64,000 bases of DNA from Komagataeibacter sp. FNDCR2 (GCF_021295395.1 NZ_JAIWOU010000001.1:1611501-1675500), one strand, 5' to 3'. Shown: positions 31,897 through 41,378, counted from the stretch's first letter. Made by a program: numbers and translations. Notes: a model not told the origin generated them from the sequence alone.

Positions 31897-32487
31897 ATGA
31901 CGAACCAGTTTTTCCGCCCCGCCTCGAGCCCACAGGATGTCTGGACCTATGGCGGCTTCTGGATCCGGGTTGTCGCCTATCTGATCGATTCCATCGTGAT
32001 CTGGGCGCTCCTGGCCCTGCTGGGGCTGCTTCTGGTGCCGCCCAGCCTGTCGGTGTCCATATTCGACCAGCAGCCGATCAGGGGCAGCGGCGGGGATTAC
32101 CGCATCTCCTACATCCAGCCCGCGGACTACACCATCCTGTCCACCACCCCCCACCTGCACTGGAATGGCAACGGGGTGTTCGAACTGGTGTCGCTGCTGC
32201 TGCCCGCCGCCTATTTCATCGTGTGCGAGGCCTCGACGCTACAGGCCACGCCGGGCAAGATCGCCTGCCGCATGCGGGTGACCGACCTGTATGGCAACCG
32301 CATCACGCTGCTGCGCGCGGCGGGGCGCTATTTTGGCAAGTACCTGTCCGCGCTGATCCTGGGGTTCGGCTTTCTCATGGTCATGTGGACGCAGCGCAAG
32401 CAGGGGCTGCATGACATCCTGGCCGGCACCTGCGTCATCCGCCGCGAAGCCCGCGCCGTGGCCCCGCCACCGCCGCAATGGGGCTGA
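31897..32487 (+). CDS. RDD family membrane protein
   Basis: A 196-residue RDD-domain protein with about three membrane segments (near 26-48, 97-118 and 145-167). The family features are the Arg in WIRVVAYLIDS near 22-32 and the Asp in that first segment, plus the later PGKIACRMRVTD block near 113-124. Function in this family is mostly unknown; some members are linked to ion or osmotic tolerance. It stands alone between argJ and the MscS-type gene. Confidence 0.85.
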   Translation: MTNQFFRPASSPQDVWTYGGFWIRVVAYLIDSIVIWALLALLGLLLVPPSLSVSIFDQQPIRGSGGDYRISYIQPADYTILSTTPHLHWNGNGVFELVSLLLPAAYFIVCEASTLQATPGKIACRMRVTDLYGNRITLLRAAGRYFGKYLSALILGFGFLMVMWTQRKQGLHDILAGTCVIRREARAVAPPPPQWG

Positions 32488-32682
32488 AATAACGGAAAAG
32501 ACACGTATAAATGCAACCTTGGCCCCGCTGGCAATCTTTTATTACTCTGCAACCCGAGTCTTTCGGGGCAGCGTGACAGTCGGCCCGTAGCCCGCGCGGC
32601 ATGCGGGCAGGGTTCTGTCCGGGTGGGAAAGTCCAGCACTCTTCCGCCCGATTTCGTGTTTCCAAGGAGGTGAACAATCGGC

Positions 32683-35214
32683 ATGCCGGCCCATTTCGTG
32701 ACGACAGCCCATCCCGCGCCGACCCGTTTCCCACGGCGCGGTTTCCTGACCGTGCTGGCAGCCTTCATGCTGGTGTTCCTGCCATGGGCCTTCCCGGCCC
32801 GGGCGGCGGATGGGGCGGCGGCCCAGGGGGCCGGATCGCCCGGCATGAACGCCCAGCAGGCGCAGCAGGTTCTCTCGGTCATGAACGATCCGCAAAAGCG
32901 CGAGGCGTTCACCCGCACCCTTCAGGCCATCGCCAACGGCCTGCCCGCGCCGCAGCCCGCCCCCACGCCCGCCAAACCGGCCGCGGCCAGTAGCGACGTA
33001 TCGCTTGAGCCGGACAGCATCAGCAGCGAAACGATGAACGAGCTGACCCACATGCGCGACATCGCGTTGCGGCAGGGCCAGAACTTCATCGCGCTATTCA
33101 AGGATCTGGCCTTCGTGGGGCGGTGGGTCCATTCCATCCTGTCGAACACGGATTCACGCCAGATCCTGCTTGACGCCCTCAGCCGCGCGGGCCTGATCTT
33201 CATACTGGCGCTGGTTGCCGAACGCGCGCTGTCCATCGCCACGCGCAAGCCGCTGGCCGCCGTGACCGCGCGCGCGGTCGCGACCGAAGCCCGGCTGAAC
33301 CAGCGCCTGACCACCGAGGACCGCAAGGAAGACCAGCCGCCCCCGGCCGCTCCCGCATCCAGCGCGGACGCCAGGGCCGAACAGCAGACCGAGCAGACCC
33401 GCCAGCAGGACGACCGCAAGCAGCACGAGACCCTGCGTGTCATCACGCGCGTGCCGTATTCGCTGCTGCATTTCCTGATCAAGCTGCTGCCCGTGGCGCT
33501 GTTCCTCGGGCTTGGCTATGGCGGATCGGCCGTGCTGACCTCCACCAACCAGGCCGCGATGGTCACGATCACGCTGACCAACGCCTATGTCATCGCCCGC
33601 GTGATCTACCTGCTGCTTGAGACGATATTCGTCCCGCATTCGCCCACCATCCGCCTGTGCAGCGCATCCGACGCGACGGCACGCATGGTCACGCGGTGGT
33701 GGAACTTCCTTGTCGCCGCGCCCTCCATCGTGGTCTGCCTGTCCACGCTGGGCAGCGTGTTCGCCATGCCCGCGCGCGGCACGGAAGCCATCATCCGCGC
33801 CGTGGTGCTGATCGAGCATATCCTTGTCGCGATCTTCATCTGGCGCATCCGCCACCATGTGGGCGCCGCCCTCCAGCCCTCGGCCCGGTTGCAGCAGAAG
33901 CCTTTCTGGCTGTTCGTGGGCCGGATGGTCCGGTTCTGGTGGATTCCGGCCATGTTCTTCGATCTGGCGCTCTGGCTGGTCTGGGCCACGCAGATCCGTG
34001 GCGGCTATACGTGGATCCTGCGCACGCTGTCGCTGACCATCGTGGTCATCCTGGCGGCACGCCTGCTGTCCGTTCTGGCGTTCAGCCTGCAAAACCGGAT
34101 TTTCCATGTGCCCGCCGAGACGGAAAAACGCTATCCCGGCCTGCAGGCCCGCGTGGATTACTATTACCCGATCGCCCGCCGCGCGCTGTCCGTGCTGCTG
34201 ACGTTCGTGACCGTGGTGCTCCTGCTCCAGTCCTGGGGGCTGCCCGCGATCCGGTTCTTCCTGCATGGCTCGCTTGGCCCCAAGATCGTCGGCGCGATGC
34301 TGACGATCATGATCGCCTACACCATCGCCATCATGGTGTGGGAAATCGTCAACGCCATGCTGCAGAACCAGATCACCCGGTTCGAAAGTTCGGAACAGGC
34401 GTCACGCGCGACACGCCTGCGCACGGTACTGCCGATCATCCGCACGGTGCTGCTGACCTTCATCATCATCATCGTGACGGTGACCACCCTGTCGCAGATC
34501 GGCATCAACGTGGCCCCGCTGCTGACGGGTGCGGGCATCATGGGCGCGGCCATCGCCTTCGGTTCGCAAAGCCTGGTCAAGGACTTCATCACCGGCTTCT
34601 TCATGCTGGTGGAAAACGCCATGCAGGTGGGGGACTGGGTTACGGCGGGCAGCGTCTCGGGCACGGTGGAACACCTGTCCATCCGCACCCTGCGGCTGCG
34701 CGCGGTGAACGGGGATCTGCACATCATTCCGTTCTCCTCGGTCACGTCCATCGCCAATACGTCGCGCGACTACAACCTTGTCGTGGTCAGCTTCATGCTT
34801 GACCTGTCGGAGAACCCGCACCGTGTCGCCGCCATCTTGCAAGATGAACTGGCGATCATGCGCAAGGACCGCGTCTATGGCCCGCTGATCAAGTCGGACT
34901 TCTCCTACCTGGGCGTGGAGCAGGCGGATGGCAACGGCTCGAAATTCCTGGGCTCCATCCGCACGGCGCCGGGCGCCAAATGGAAGGTTTACCGTGAATA
35001 TTACAGCCGCCTTTCGGCCCGCATGGTAAAGGAGCGCGTGGCCTTCCCGATTCCCACATCCGTCAACCTGCTGGGTAACGGCCCCGCTGGCTCCCTGCGC
35101 ATGAAGATGGAGGAATTCCCCGCCATGACCCCGCCCGCACCGGCCAGCGCCCCACCCGCGGCCGAGGGCAAGCCCGCCCCCACGCCAGAAGGAAAAGACC
35201 CCACACATGACTGA
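32683..35214 (+). CDS. large mechanosensitive channel of the MscS family
   Basis: An 843-residue MscS-superfamily channel with a long N-terminal part, resembling the YbiO/MscM-type large members. A signal peptide ends near residue 42 (ARA), then a periplasmic domain, then about ten membrane segments between 150 and 640. The pore helix and beta-domain start are in GAGIMGAAIAFGSQSLVKDF and FFMLVENAMQVGDWV near 618-655. The C-terminus is Pro/Ala-rich. AAGGAGGTGA lies 12 bp before the ATG, an unusually strong ribosome site. It overlaps the next gene by 8 bp, so a functional link with the dioxygenase is possible. Confidence 0.9.
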   Translation: MPAHFVTTAHPAPTRFPRRGFLTVLAAFMLVFLPWAFPARAADGAAAQGAGSPGMNAQQAQQVLSVMNDPQKREAFTRTLQAIANGLPAPQPAPTPAKPAAASSDVSLEPDSISSETMNELTHMRDIALRQGQNFIALFKDLAFVGRWVHSILSNTDSRQILLDALSRAGLIFILALVAERALSIATRKPLAAVTARAVATEARLNQRLTTEDRKEDQPPPAAPASSADARAEQQTEQTRQQDDRKQHETLRVITRVPYSLLHFLIKLLPVALFLGLGYGGSAVLTSTNQAAMVTITLTNAYVIARVIYLLLETIFVPHSPTIRLCSASDATARMVTRWWNFLVAAPSIVVCLSTLGSVFAMPARGTEAIIRAVVLIEHILVAIFIWRIRHHVGAALQPSARLQQKPFWLFVGRMVRFWWIPAMFFDLALWLVWATQIRGGYTWILRTLSLTIVVILAARLLSVLAFSLQNRIFHVPAETEKRYPGLQARVDYYYPIARRALSVLLTFVTVVLLLQSWGLPAIRFFLHGSLGPKIVGAMLTIMIAYTIAIMVWEIVNAMLQNQITRFESSEQASRATRLRTVLPIIRTVLLTFIIIIVTVTTLSQIGINVAPLLTGAGIMGAAIAFGSQSLVKDFITGFFMLVENAMQVGDWVTAGSVSGTVEHLSIRTLRLRAVNGDLHIIPFSSVTSIANTSRDYNLVVVSFMLDLSENPHRVAAILQDELAIMRKDRVYGPLIKSDFSYLGVEQADGNGSKFLGSIRTAPGAKWKVYREYYSRLSARMVKERVAFPIPTSVNLLGNGPAGSLRMKMEEFPAMTPPAPASAPPAAEGKPAPTPEGKDPTHD

Positions 35215-35941
35215 TGGCCTGCCGCCGCTCCTTGCGCGCCTTGAATCCCCCCTGTTCACGGATGGCTACGCCTTCGTGCCCGCGGGTGAGATGCTGCCGC
35301 TGCTGGAGCGGTACGGCCTGCGGGAGTGGGACAGCTTCGCCACAAGCTGGAACCGCCTGGGGCTGGACCGTTACATGGCCGACGGCGGTCGCTACCGCCG
35401 CCGTCGCCATGCCACCTTCGCCATCAGCGCCGATGGCATCCAGCGCAAGAAACACCAGCCGCATTACCAGAGCCGTGACTACAACGAGCTCAATGGCGGG
35501 ATCGAACGCTGGTTCCGGGCCGTGGAGCCGGAAACTGGCGCGCATCCGGCGCTGCTGGCCATCATGCGGCTCATGCACCGGATCGTAAGCGACCTGAGCG
35601 ACCCGGGCAGCCTGCCCGATACATGGCACACGGAAGTCCACCAGTTCCGGATCGAGGCGCTGGAGGGCAATCCCGGCCTCCCCACGCCCGAGGGGCTGCA
35701 CCGCGATGGCGTGGACTGGGTGATGGTGGTCATGATCCGGCGTGAAAACGTGATGTGCGGCGAAACCGCCATCCATGACCTGCAACGCAACCTGGTCGGC
35801 AGCTTCATGCTCGACCAGCCGTTTGATACGGCCATTGTCAATGACAACCGCGTCTATCATGGCGTAACCCCGGTGCGGCCGCTCGACCCGTCCCGTCCGG
35901 CCTATCGCGATGTGCTGGTTGTGACCTTCCGCCATCAATGA
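35207..35941 (+). CDS. 2-oxoglutarate/Fe(II) dioxygenase family protein (IDO-like)
   Basis: A 244-residue protein of the 2OG-Fe dioxygenase family that includes the Bacillus L-isoleucine 4-hydroxylase (similar in length). The iron-binding H-x-D is in the HRDGVDWVMVVM block (about 165-176), the distal His in DNRVYHGVTPV near 214-224, and an Arg suited to binding 2-oxoglutarate follows in the last 20 residues. The family hydroxylates free amino acids, so a free amino acid substrate is likely, but which one cannot be read. Its start overlaps the MscS stop by 8 bp and its stop overlaps the next start (ATGA), so the three genes are translated together. Confidence 0.82.
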   Translation: MTDGLPPLLARLESPLFTDGYAFVPAGEMLPLLERYGLREWDSFATSWNRLGLDRYMADGGRYRRRRHATFAISADGIQRKKHQPHYQSRDYNELNGGIERWFRAVEPETGAHPALLAIMRLMHRIVSDLSDPGSLPDTWHTEVHQFRIEALEGNPGLPTPEGLHRDGVDWVMVVMIRRENVMCGETAIHDLQRNLVGSFMLDQPFDTAIVNDNRVYHGVTPVRPLDPSRPAYRDVLVVTFRHQ

Positions 35942-36987
35942 CGCCCGCCCCACCGGGGCAGGACGGCCCGTGGCGACGGTTCTGCCTGACGGCCCTCCTT
36001 GCCATCATGATGGTCGGGGGGGGGCTGTACCTGTTCATCGTCACGGTGGACCCATGGAACATGCTGCCCCTTTCCCCCCCGCTCGGGCGTATTCCCATTA
36101 CGTCGAACGCCCGCTACACCATGCCCGCGCTGGCCCGCAATCCGCGCTTTGATTCGGTCATTCTGGGCACATCGACCAGCCGGCTCATGCAGCCCGCCGT
36201 GCTGGACCCGGCGCTGGACGCCCATTTCCTCAATATGGCCATGAACAGCGCCAGCCCGTGGGAGCAGGCGCGCGAACTGGACATATTCCTGCGCCACCAC
36301 CCCCGGCCGCGCATTGTCATGATCGGGATCGACGCGGCGTGGTGTCACCTCCGGCCGGGCAGCCTGACCACGCCCAACCGGCCATGGCCGGAATGGATGT
36401 ACGGCCACCCGGCATGGCAGGGCTACCTGCACATGGCCAGCCTGTACGCCCTGCAGGAAGCCGCCAACCAGTTCCTGTGGCTGACCGGGCTGAAAACCCA
36501 GCTTTTCGGCGCGGATGGCTATACCAGCTTCGTCCCGCCCGACAGCCAGTACGACCCGGCCCGCGTGCGGACGATCTTCACCCGCTGGGGGCCGCCGGAC
36601 AACAGCCCCGCCCCCCCCGGCATGGCCGATACGCCCCCCGCCAGCATGGACCTGCTGGCCGCCATGGTGGAACGCATGCCTGCCTCCACCATCAAGATCC
36701 TGTGGTTTCCACCCGGCTCCAGCACCCTGCACGGCGTGGCTGGCAGTGTCGCGGCCGCCCGGCTACAGGCGTGCCGGGTGGGTATCGGCAGGCTTGCGGC
36801 ACGGACACCGCAGGCATTGGCGCTGGACTTCAACCACCCCCCTATCCTGACGGAAAACCGCGACAATTTCTGGGATCCGCTTCATTACCGGCAGTTCGTG
36901 GCCCGCCGGATCATGGCGGACATCGCCACCGCCGTACGGGACGGGCGGGTGGCGGATCCGGCGCTGGAGATCCTGCACCCCCGATAA
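35938..36987 (+). CDS. membrane-anchored SGNH-hydrolase-like protein
   Basis: I do not recognise a named family. The 349-residue protein has one N-terminal membrane segment (about 15-36) and a large outside domain. It carries an SGNH-like set: GTSTSR at 77-82, an Asn at 99 in FLNMAMNS, and an Asp/His pair D313/H316 in FWDPLHYR near the C-terminus. This layout is like AlgJ/AlgX- or DltD-type acyl-transfer proteins. It could modify a cell-surface polymer; that is inference. It overlaps the dioxygenase stop by 4 bp and is followed by a 230-bp region without genes. Confidence 0.65.
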   Translation: MTPAPPGQDGPWRRFCLTALLAIMMVGGGLYLFIVTVDPWNMLPLSPPLGRIPITSNARYTMPALARNPRFDSVILGTSTSRLMQPAVLDPALDAHFLNMAMNSASPWEQARELDIFLRHHPRPRIVMIGIDAAWCHLRPGSLTTPNRPWPEWMYGHPAWQGYLHMASLYALQEAANQFLWLTGLKTQLFGADGYTSFVPPDSQYDPARVRTIFTRWGPPDNSPAPPGMADTPPASMDLLAAMVERMPASTIKILWFPPGSSTLHGVAGSVAAARLQACRVGIGRLAARTPQALALDFNHPPILTENRDNFWDPLHYRQFVARRIMADIATAVRDGRVADPALEILHPR

Positions 36988-37224
36988 GCCGGCACCCGTG
37001 CCGCCATGGGCGCTCCCGTCCAAAGCCATGCGCTGCCATCGCGGAGCCTCCCCGGTGGCGGGGCTTGTGCCGGACGGGTCATCTGGTATGGAAAATGGAC
37101 TACCGTGAACTGCCCACCCATTCGCAGGCCCGATGCCGGCGGATGACAGGGACGGGGTGCATAATGTGCAGGATGCCCGCGCCACCGGGCGGGCAGGGTC
37201 GCGGCACAGAGGTTGGAGAGGCTG

Positions 37225-38361
37225 GTGAATACGTCCGTCAATGGTGCGCCGCAATGGCAGCTACAGCCCGAGGCGAACCGGACCCTTGTCGCGCTGTCAG
37301 GCAACTGGATCGCGCAGGAAGGACGTATTCCCGAATTTCCGGACTCCGCCCTCAAGGACATCCCGCACGGCGCGCCGGTGGAATTCAGCACCGGGCAGCT
37401 TGGCAAATGGGATACATCGCTGATCAGTTTCCTGTGGGAACTCAAGCGCCACGCGCTTGAGGCCCATCTGGACCTGCGCATCGACACCCTGCCCGAATCC
37501 GCGCACAAACTGCTCGACCTGCTCCCCGAAAACCCGCCCGCGCCCACACGCCCCGCGCCGCACACCTTCGCGCCCGTCGCGGCGGTGGGCCAGTTCACGC
37601 TCGATACGCTGAACGAGATCGGCTGCGTGAGCGAAATGGGCACCGCCGCCGCCCGTGGCGGGTTCGCGGCCGTGGTGGGGCGCGGGATGATGCGCACGGT
37701 CGATCTCATGACCGACCTCAACGCCGCGGGTCCGGCGGCGCTGCTGATCGTGGGGGTGGTGAACTTCCTTGTGGGCGCGATCCTGGCGTTCGTGGGGTCG
37801 GTGGAACTGCATAAATTCGCGGCCGACATCTATGTGGCCAGCCTTGTCGCCATTGCGATGGTGCGCGAGATGTCGGCCGTCATGACCGCCATCATCATGG
37901 CCGGGCGCACCGGCGGCGCCTATGCCGCGCGCATTTCGACCATGCAGGGAAATGAGGAAATCGATGCGCTGCAGGTCTTCGGCATCCCGGTGTCGAGCTA
38001 CCTGATCCTGCCTTCGGTCCTGGCGCTCGCCTTCACCATGCCGCTGCTTTACCTGTATGGCTGCCTGATCGGCATGTTCGGCGGGTTCTGCGTCTCCTAC
38101 ATCATGCTGAACGTCTCGCCGCTGGGCTATTTCCATGAAACGCTCCAGGCCCTGCCGCTGGACCAGTTCACCTTCGGCTTCATCAAAAGCTTCGTATTCG
38201 GCACGTTCATCGGGCTGACCAGTTGCCGCATCGGGCTGAAGGCCGGGCGCAGCGCGGCGGATGTGGGCATCGCGGCGACCAAGGCCGTGGTGGTCGGCAT
38301 CGTGGGTGTGATCGCGCTGGACGCGGTGTTCGCGGTTGTCGCCAATGTTATCGGGATCTGA
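37225..38361 (+). CDS. mlaE: MlaE-type lipid ABC transporter permease with N-terminal STAS domain
   Basis: Permease of an MCE-type phospholipid transporter between the inner and outer membranes. The 378-residue protein begins with a STAS/MlaB-like domain (about 1-100), then a MlaE permease domain with about five membrane segments (130-378). The typical EMSAVMTAIIMAGRTGGAYAA block is near 210-230. In E. coli the STAS part is a separate protein (MlaB). GGAG lies 6 bp before GTG 37225; a TTG at 37213 is in frame. It is the first gene of a four-gene operon. Confidence 0.9.
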   Translation: MNTSVNGAPQWQLQPEANRTLVALSGNWIAQEGRIPEFPDSALKDIPHGAPVEFSTGQLGKWDTSLISFLWELKRHALEAHLDLRIDTLPESAHKLLDLLPENPPAPTRPAPHTFAPVAAVGQFTLDTLNEIGCVSEMGTAAARGGFAAVVGRGMMRTVDLMTDLNAAGPAALLIVGVVNFLVGAILAFVGSVELHKFAADIYVASLVAIAMVREMSAVMTAIIMAGRTGGAYAARISTMQGNEEIDALQVFGIPVSSYLILPSVLALAFTMPLLYLYGCLIGMFGGFCVSYIMLNVSPLGYFHETLQALPLDQFTFGFIKSFVFGTFIGLTSCRIGLKAGRSAADVGIAATKAVVVGIVGVIALDAVFAVVANVIGI

Positions 38362-38366
38362 TCGCC

Positions 38367-39170
38367 ATGAATAACCAGATGCCCACCACCGACGATCGCC
38401 CGACGCTGATTTCCGTCAGTGATCTCACGCTGGCCTTCGGTTCGCGCGTGATCCAGCATGATGTGTCCTTTCAGGTCAAGCGCGGCAGCATCTTCGCCGT
38501 GATGGGGGGCTCGGGCTGCGGCAAGAGCACGCTGCTCAAGAGCATGATCGGCCTGCTGCGCCCCAGGCAGGGCAGCTACATGGTGGGGAACGACGATTAC
38601 TGGGCCGGTGACGACGAAAGCCGCATCCGCATCGGGCGGCGGTTTGGCGTCCTGTTCCAAAGTGGCGCGTTGTGGAGTTCCATGACGGTGGGCGAGAACG
38701 TGGCCCTGCCCATGCAGATGTTCACCAGCCTCAAGCCGCCCGTCATCCGCCAGCTTGTGGAACTCAAGCTGGGGCTGGTGGGCATGCTGCACGCCATTGA
38801 CCAGTATCCCTCCGAACTCAGCGGGGGCATGCGCAAGCGCGCGGGGCTGGCGCGCGCCATGTCGCTGGACCCGGACATCCTGTTTTTCGATGAGCCTTCG
38901 GCGGGTCTCGACCCCATCACCTCCGCACGGCTGGATGACCTGATCCTGAACCTGCGCGACGGGCTGGGGGCGACCATCATCATCGTAAGCCACGAACTGT
39001 CCAGCCTGTTCCATATCGCCGATGACGGCATCTTCCTTGACGCGGACCAGAAAACCGCCGTCGCCCATGGCTCGCCCACATGGCTGCGCGACCATTGCGA
39101 CGACCCGCTGGTCCACGCCTTCATGCACCGCGAACAGCTGGACACGTCCAGCGCGCACGAAAACGGTTAG
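38367..39170 (+). CDS. mlaF: MlaF-type lipid ABC transporter ATPase
   Basis: The ATPase of the Mla/MCE transporter, 267 residues. Walker A is GGSGCGKSTLLKS near 47-59, the ABC signature is LSGGMRKRAGLARA near 151-164, and Walker B is ILFFDEPSAGLDP near 172-184 (LSGGM with R-K-R is typical of MlaF). The ATG lies 5 bp after the mlaE stop codon, and mlaD begins 5 bp after its own stop, so the genes are co-translated. Confidence 0.94.
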   Translation: MNNQMPTTDDRPTLISVSDLTLAFGSRVIQHDVSFQVKRGSIFAVMGGSGCGKSTLLKSMIGLLRPRQGSYMVGNDDYWAGDDESRIRIGRRFGVLFQSGALWSSMTVGENVALPMQMFTSLKPPVIRQLVELKLGLVGMLHAIDQYPSELSGGMRKRAGLARAMSLDPDILFFDEPSAGLDPITSARLDDLILNLRDGLGATIIIVSHELSSLFHIADDGIFLDADQKTAVAHGSPTWLRDHCDDPLVHAFMHREQLDTSSAHENG

Positions 39171-39175
39171 TGCCG

Positions 39176-40129
39176 ATGGCCGACAGGCAGACACTGATCG
39201 GCTCGGTCGTACTGGGTGTGGCGGCCATCGCGCTGGGCGTGCTGGTGGTGAAGGGCGGAATCCCCCTGCCGGGCCGGGGGAGCGAGGCCGTCGTGATCTT
39301 CGAAAGCCCGACCAACGGGCTGGATATCGGCTCGCCCGTCAATTTTCGCGGCCTGCCGGTGGGCGCGGTCAAGCGCATGACCGTGCAGGTCGATCCGGTC
39401 AACCACCACACCTATATGCCAGTCTATATCCTGTTCGACCCGGCGCACGAACCGGGGCGGGGCGACCTGCCGCCGCTGCGCGATATGGTGCGCGACGGGC
39501 TGCGGGCGGAAATGGCGCTGCACAGTCTGGTGACGGGGCAGACCGAAATCGACCTCGACCTGTCTCCCGCCACGCCAGCACTCCTGCATCCCGGCCTGGT
39601 TGACCTGCCGGAAATTCCGATGGGGCAGACGGCACTCCAGCAGCTTGAGACCCTGATGGTCGCCACCTCGATCAAGCAGCTCCACAATGACCTGCAGACC
39701 GCGCTGCTGAGTATCCGCAAGCTGGCGGCCGATATAAGCCGCGACCTGCCCGGCGTGCTGTCCAGCGTCCGCGCCACCGCCGCCCATGGGGACACGGCGG
39801 CAGACACCCTGCGCGCCACCGTGGCCGACCTGAAAGAGCGCTCCGCCATCACCATCAACGCGCTGGACCGGATGATCGTGACCAATGGCAGGCAGTTCGC
39901 CGCCCGCCGCGCGGAACTGCGCGAACTGATCGCCAATACCCACCAGACCATGGCGCAGGCGAACGAAACCCTTGCGGGGCTGCATGCCCTGATGGACCCG
40001 CAATCCCGTGACAGGCTGAATCTGGACGATACGATGCGAGATATTATGGAAGCAGGCTACGGGCTGCGCGGATTCGCCAATGAAGTCAAAAGTAATCCGC
40101 AACTTCTGCTGATGGGACGCAACCAATGA
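39176..40129 (+). CDS. mlaD: MlaD-type MCE domain protein
   Basis: The periplasmic lipid-binding subunit of the Mla/MCE transporter. The 317-residue protein has one N-terminal membrane segment (about 6-25) and a single MCE domain (about 38-120). The MCE motif NGLDIGSPVNFRGLPVGAVKR is near 42-62. A long helical C-terminal part (about 150-310) could form the tube-like stalk seen in longer MCE proteins. It overlaps the following lipoprotein gene by 4 bp. Confidence 0.92.
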   Translation: MADRQTLIGSVVLGVAAIALGVLVVKGGIPLPGRGSEAVVIFESPTNGLDIGSPVNFRGLPVGAVKRMTVQVDPVNHHTYMPVYILFDPAHEPGRGDLPPLRDMVRDGLRAEMALHSLVTGQTEIDLDLSPATPALLHPGLVDLPEIPMGQTALQQLETLMVATSIKQLHNDLQTALLSIRKLAADISRDLPGVLSSVRATAAHGDTAADTLRATVADLKERSAITINALDRMIVTNGRQFAARRAELRELIANTHQTMAQANETLAGLHALMDPQSRDRLNLDDTMRDIMEAGYGLRGFANEVKSNPQLLLMGRNQ

Positions 40130-40794
40130 AAACGCGCCAGCCCGCTGTCTCCTCCTCCCGTTCGCATCCGGCCCTGCGGGCAGGTGGCGGACTGCTGCTC
40201 TCGGCCGTGATGCTTTCGGCGTGTTCCTCCGCACCCGTGCGCTTCTATACCTTGGGCGCGCCCGCCATCGCCACCGGGGCGCAGTCTGTCGGCACCACAA
40301 CCCAGATTACCGACACCACCCCCGTAATCGAGGTCGAACGCGCCCGCCTGCCGGATTACCTGGACAGTCAGGACATCATGGTGCGCGACGGGCATGAAAT
40401 CGTACGCAGCGGGCTGGGCCGCTGGGCCAGCCGCCTGTCGGTGGGCGCCACCAACCTGATCACCGCACGCCTGGCGGAAAAATGGCCCACGCTGTTCGTA
40501 ACCGACCAGCCGCAGCCCGAAGGGCCGACATGGCGGCTCCAGATCAATATAAGCCGCCTTGATGTCAGCCGTGACGGCAATGCCGCCCTGAATGCGGACT
40601 GGGCCATCATCCCGCAGGATTCACGGGCTTCCATCCTGCGCAACCGCACTGTTATCGTGATGGAAAGCAACACCGCCAGCAATGCAAACATCGCCAAGGT
40701 AAACGAAAGCCTGCTGAACGAACTGAGCAACCGGATCGAGGCAAGCTGGCCCGCGCCCGAACAGCCCGCCGCCCGGCAGCAGGACAAAAGCTGA
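40126..40794 (+). CDS. PqiC-like auxiliary lipoprotein of the MCE transporter
   Basis: A 222-residue outer-membrane-type lipoprotein with lipobox LSACSS near residue 30 and a PqiC/YmbA-like domain (about 50-205). The family blocks DYLDSQDIMVRDG and LGRWASRLS are visible near 79-105. In E. coli PqiC is the outer-membrane partner of the PqiB MCE protein, so here it probably ends the lipid path at the outer membrane. Its start overlaps the mlaD stop (ATGA). Confidence 0.85.
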   Translation: MKTRQPAVSSSRSHPALRAGGGLLLSAVMLSACSSAPVRFYTLGAPAIATGAQSVGTTTQITDTTPVIEVERARLPDYLDSQDIMVRDGHEIVRSGLGRWASRLSVGATNLITARLAEKWPTLFVTDQPQPEGPTWRLQINISRLDVSRDGNAALNADWAIIPQDSRASILRNRTVIVMESNTASNANIAKVNESLLNELSNRIEASWPAPEQPAARQQDKS

Positions 40795-40871
40795 AGCCCC
40801 CCCCAAGGGGGAACCTTTGCGCGCAGGGGGCATTGGGGCGCAATATCGTACCAACCGTGGGAGCCTCCTCC

Positions 40872-41378
40872 ATGCCGCGTCTCCTTCGCCACCTTCTGGT
40901 CGCGTGCCACCTGCTCCTGCCCGCGCTGCTGGCCACCGCAATGGGGCCGGGCACGGCATGGGCGCAGGGGAATCCGGTCATCCTGGCGCAACATCCCGGC
41001 ACCGAGCCCGACCGGCAGGCGCGTGCGCTGGTGGCCCGCCCCCTGCATGACGCCGCCGCCCATGGCGAACGCCCCGTGCTGCTGACCGGCTCGGCCCAGC
41101 TTTCAACGGATCCGGGGCGCACCGCGCTGTTCGTACAGGTGCAGTCCGAGAGCCTGTGCGGCTCGGCGGGGTGTTCCACCTCGGTCTATCTGCCTGATGG
41201 ACATGACTGGAAGCTGGTGCTGGATTCCGTCAGCGGGCCGATCACCATTACGCCACAGACACATGGCGAGATGCATGACCTGCTGGTGGATGGCACGGAC
41301 CGCTGGATCTGGAACGGCGCGACCTATACCGACACGCAGGCCACGGCCAGCCCGCCGCCCATGGACGGGACACGATAA
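40872..41378 (+). CDS. secreted protein of unknown function
   Basis: I do not recognise a family. From ATG 40872 it has 168 residues, with a Sec signal peptide (cleavage near residue 31, TAWAQ). The mature part is beta-rich, with one cysteine pair in SLCGSAGCSTS near 96-106 that could form a disulfide. GGGAG lies 9 bp before the ATG. It is 77 bp behind the Mla operon on the same strand and ends in its own intrinsic terminator, so it may be the last gene of that transcript. Confidence 0.65.
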   Translation: MPRLLRHLLVACHLLLPALLATAMGPGTAWAQGNPVILAQHPGTEPDRQARALVARPLHDAAAHGERPVLLTGSAQLSTDPGRTALFVQVQSESLCGSAGCSTSVYLPDGHDWKLVLDSVSGPITITPQTHGEMHDLLVDGTDRWIWNGATYTDTQATASPPPMDGTR

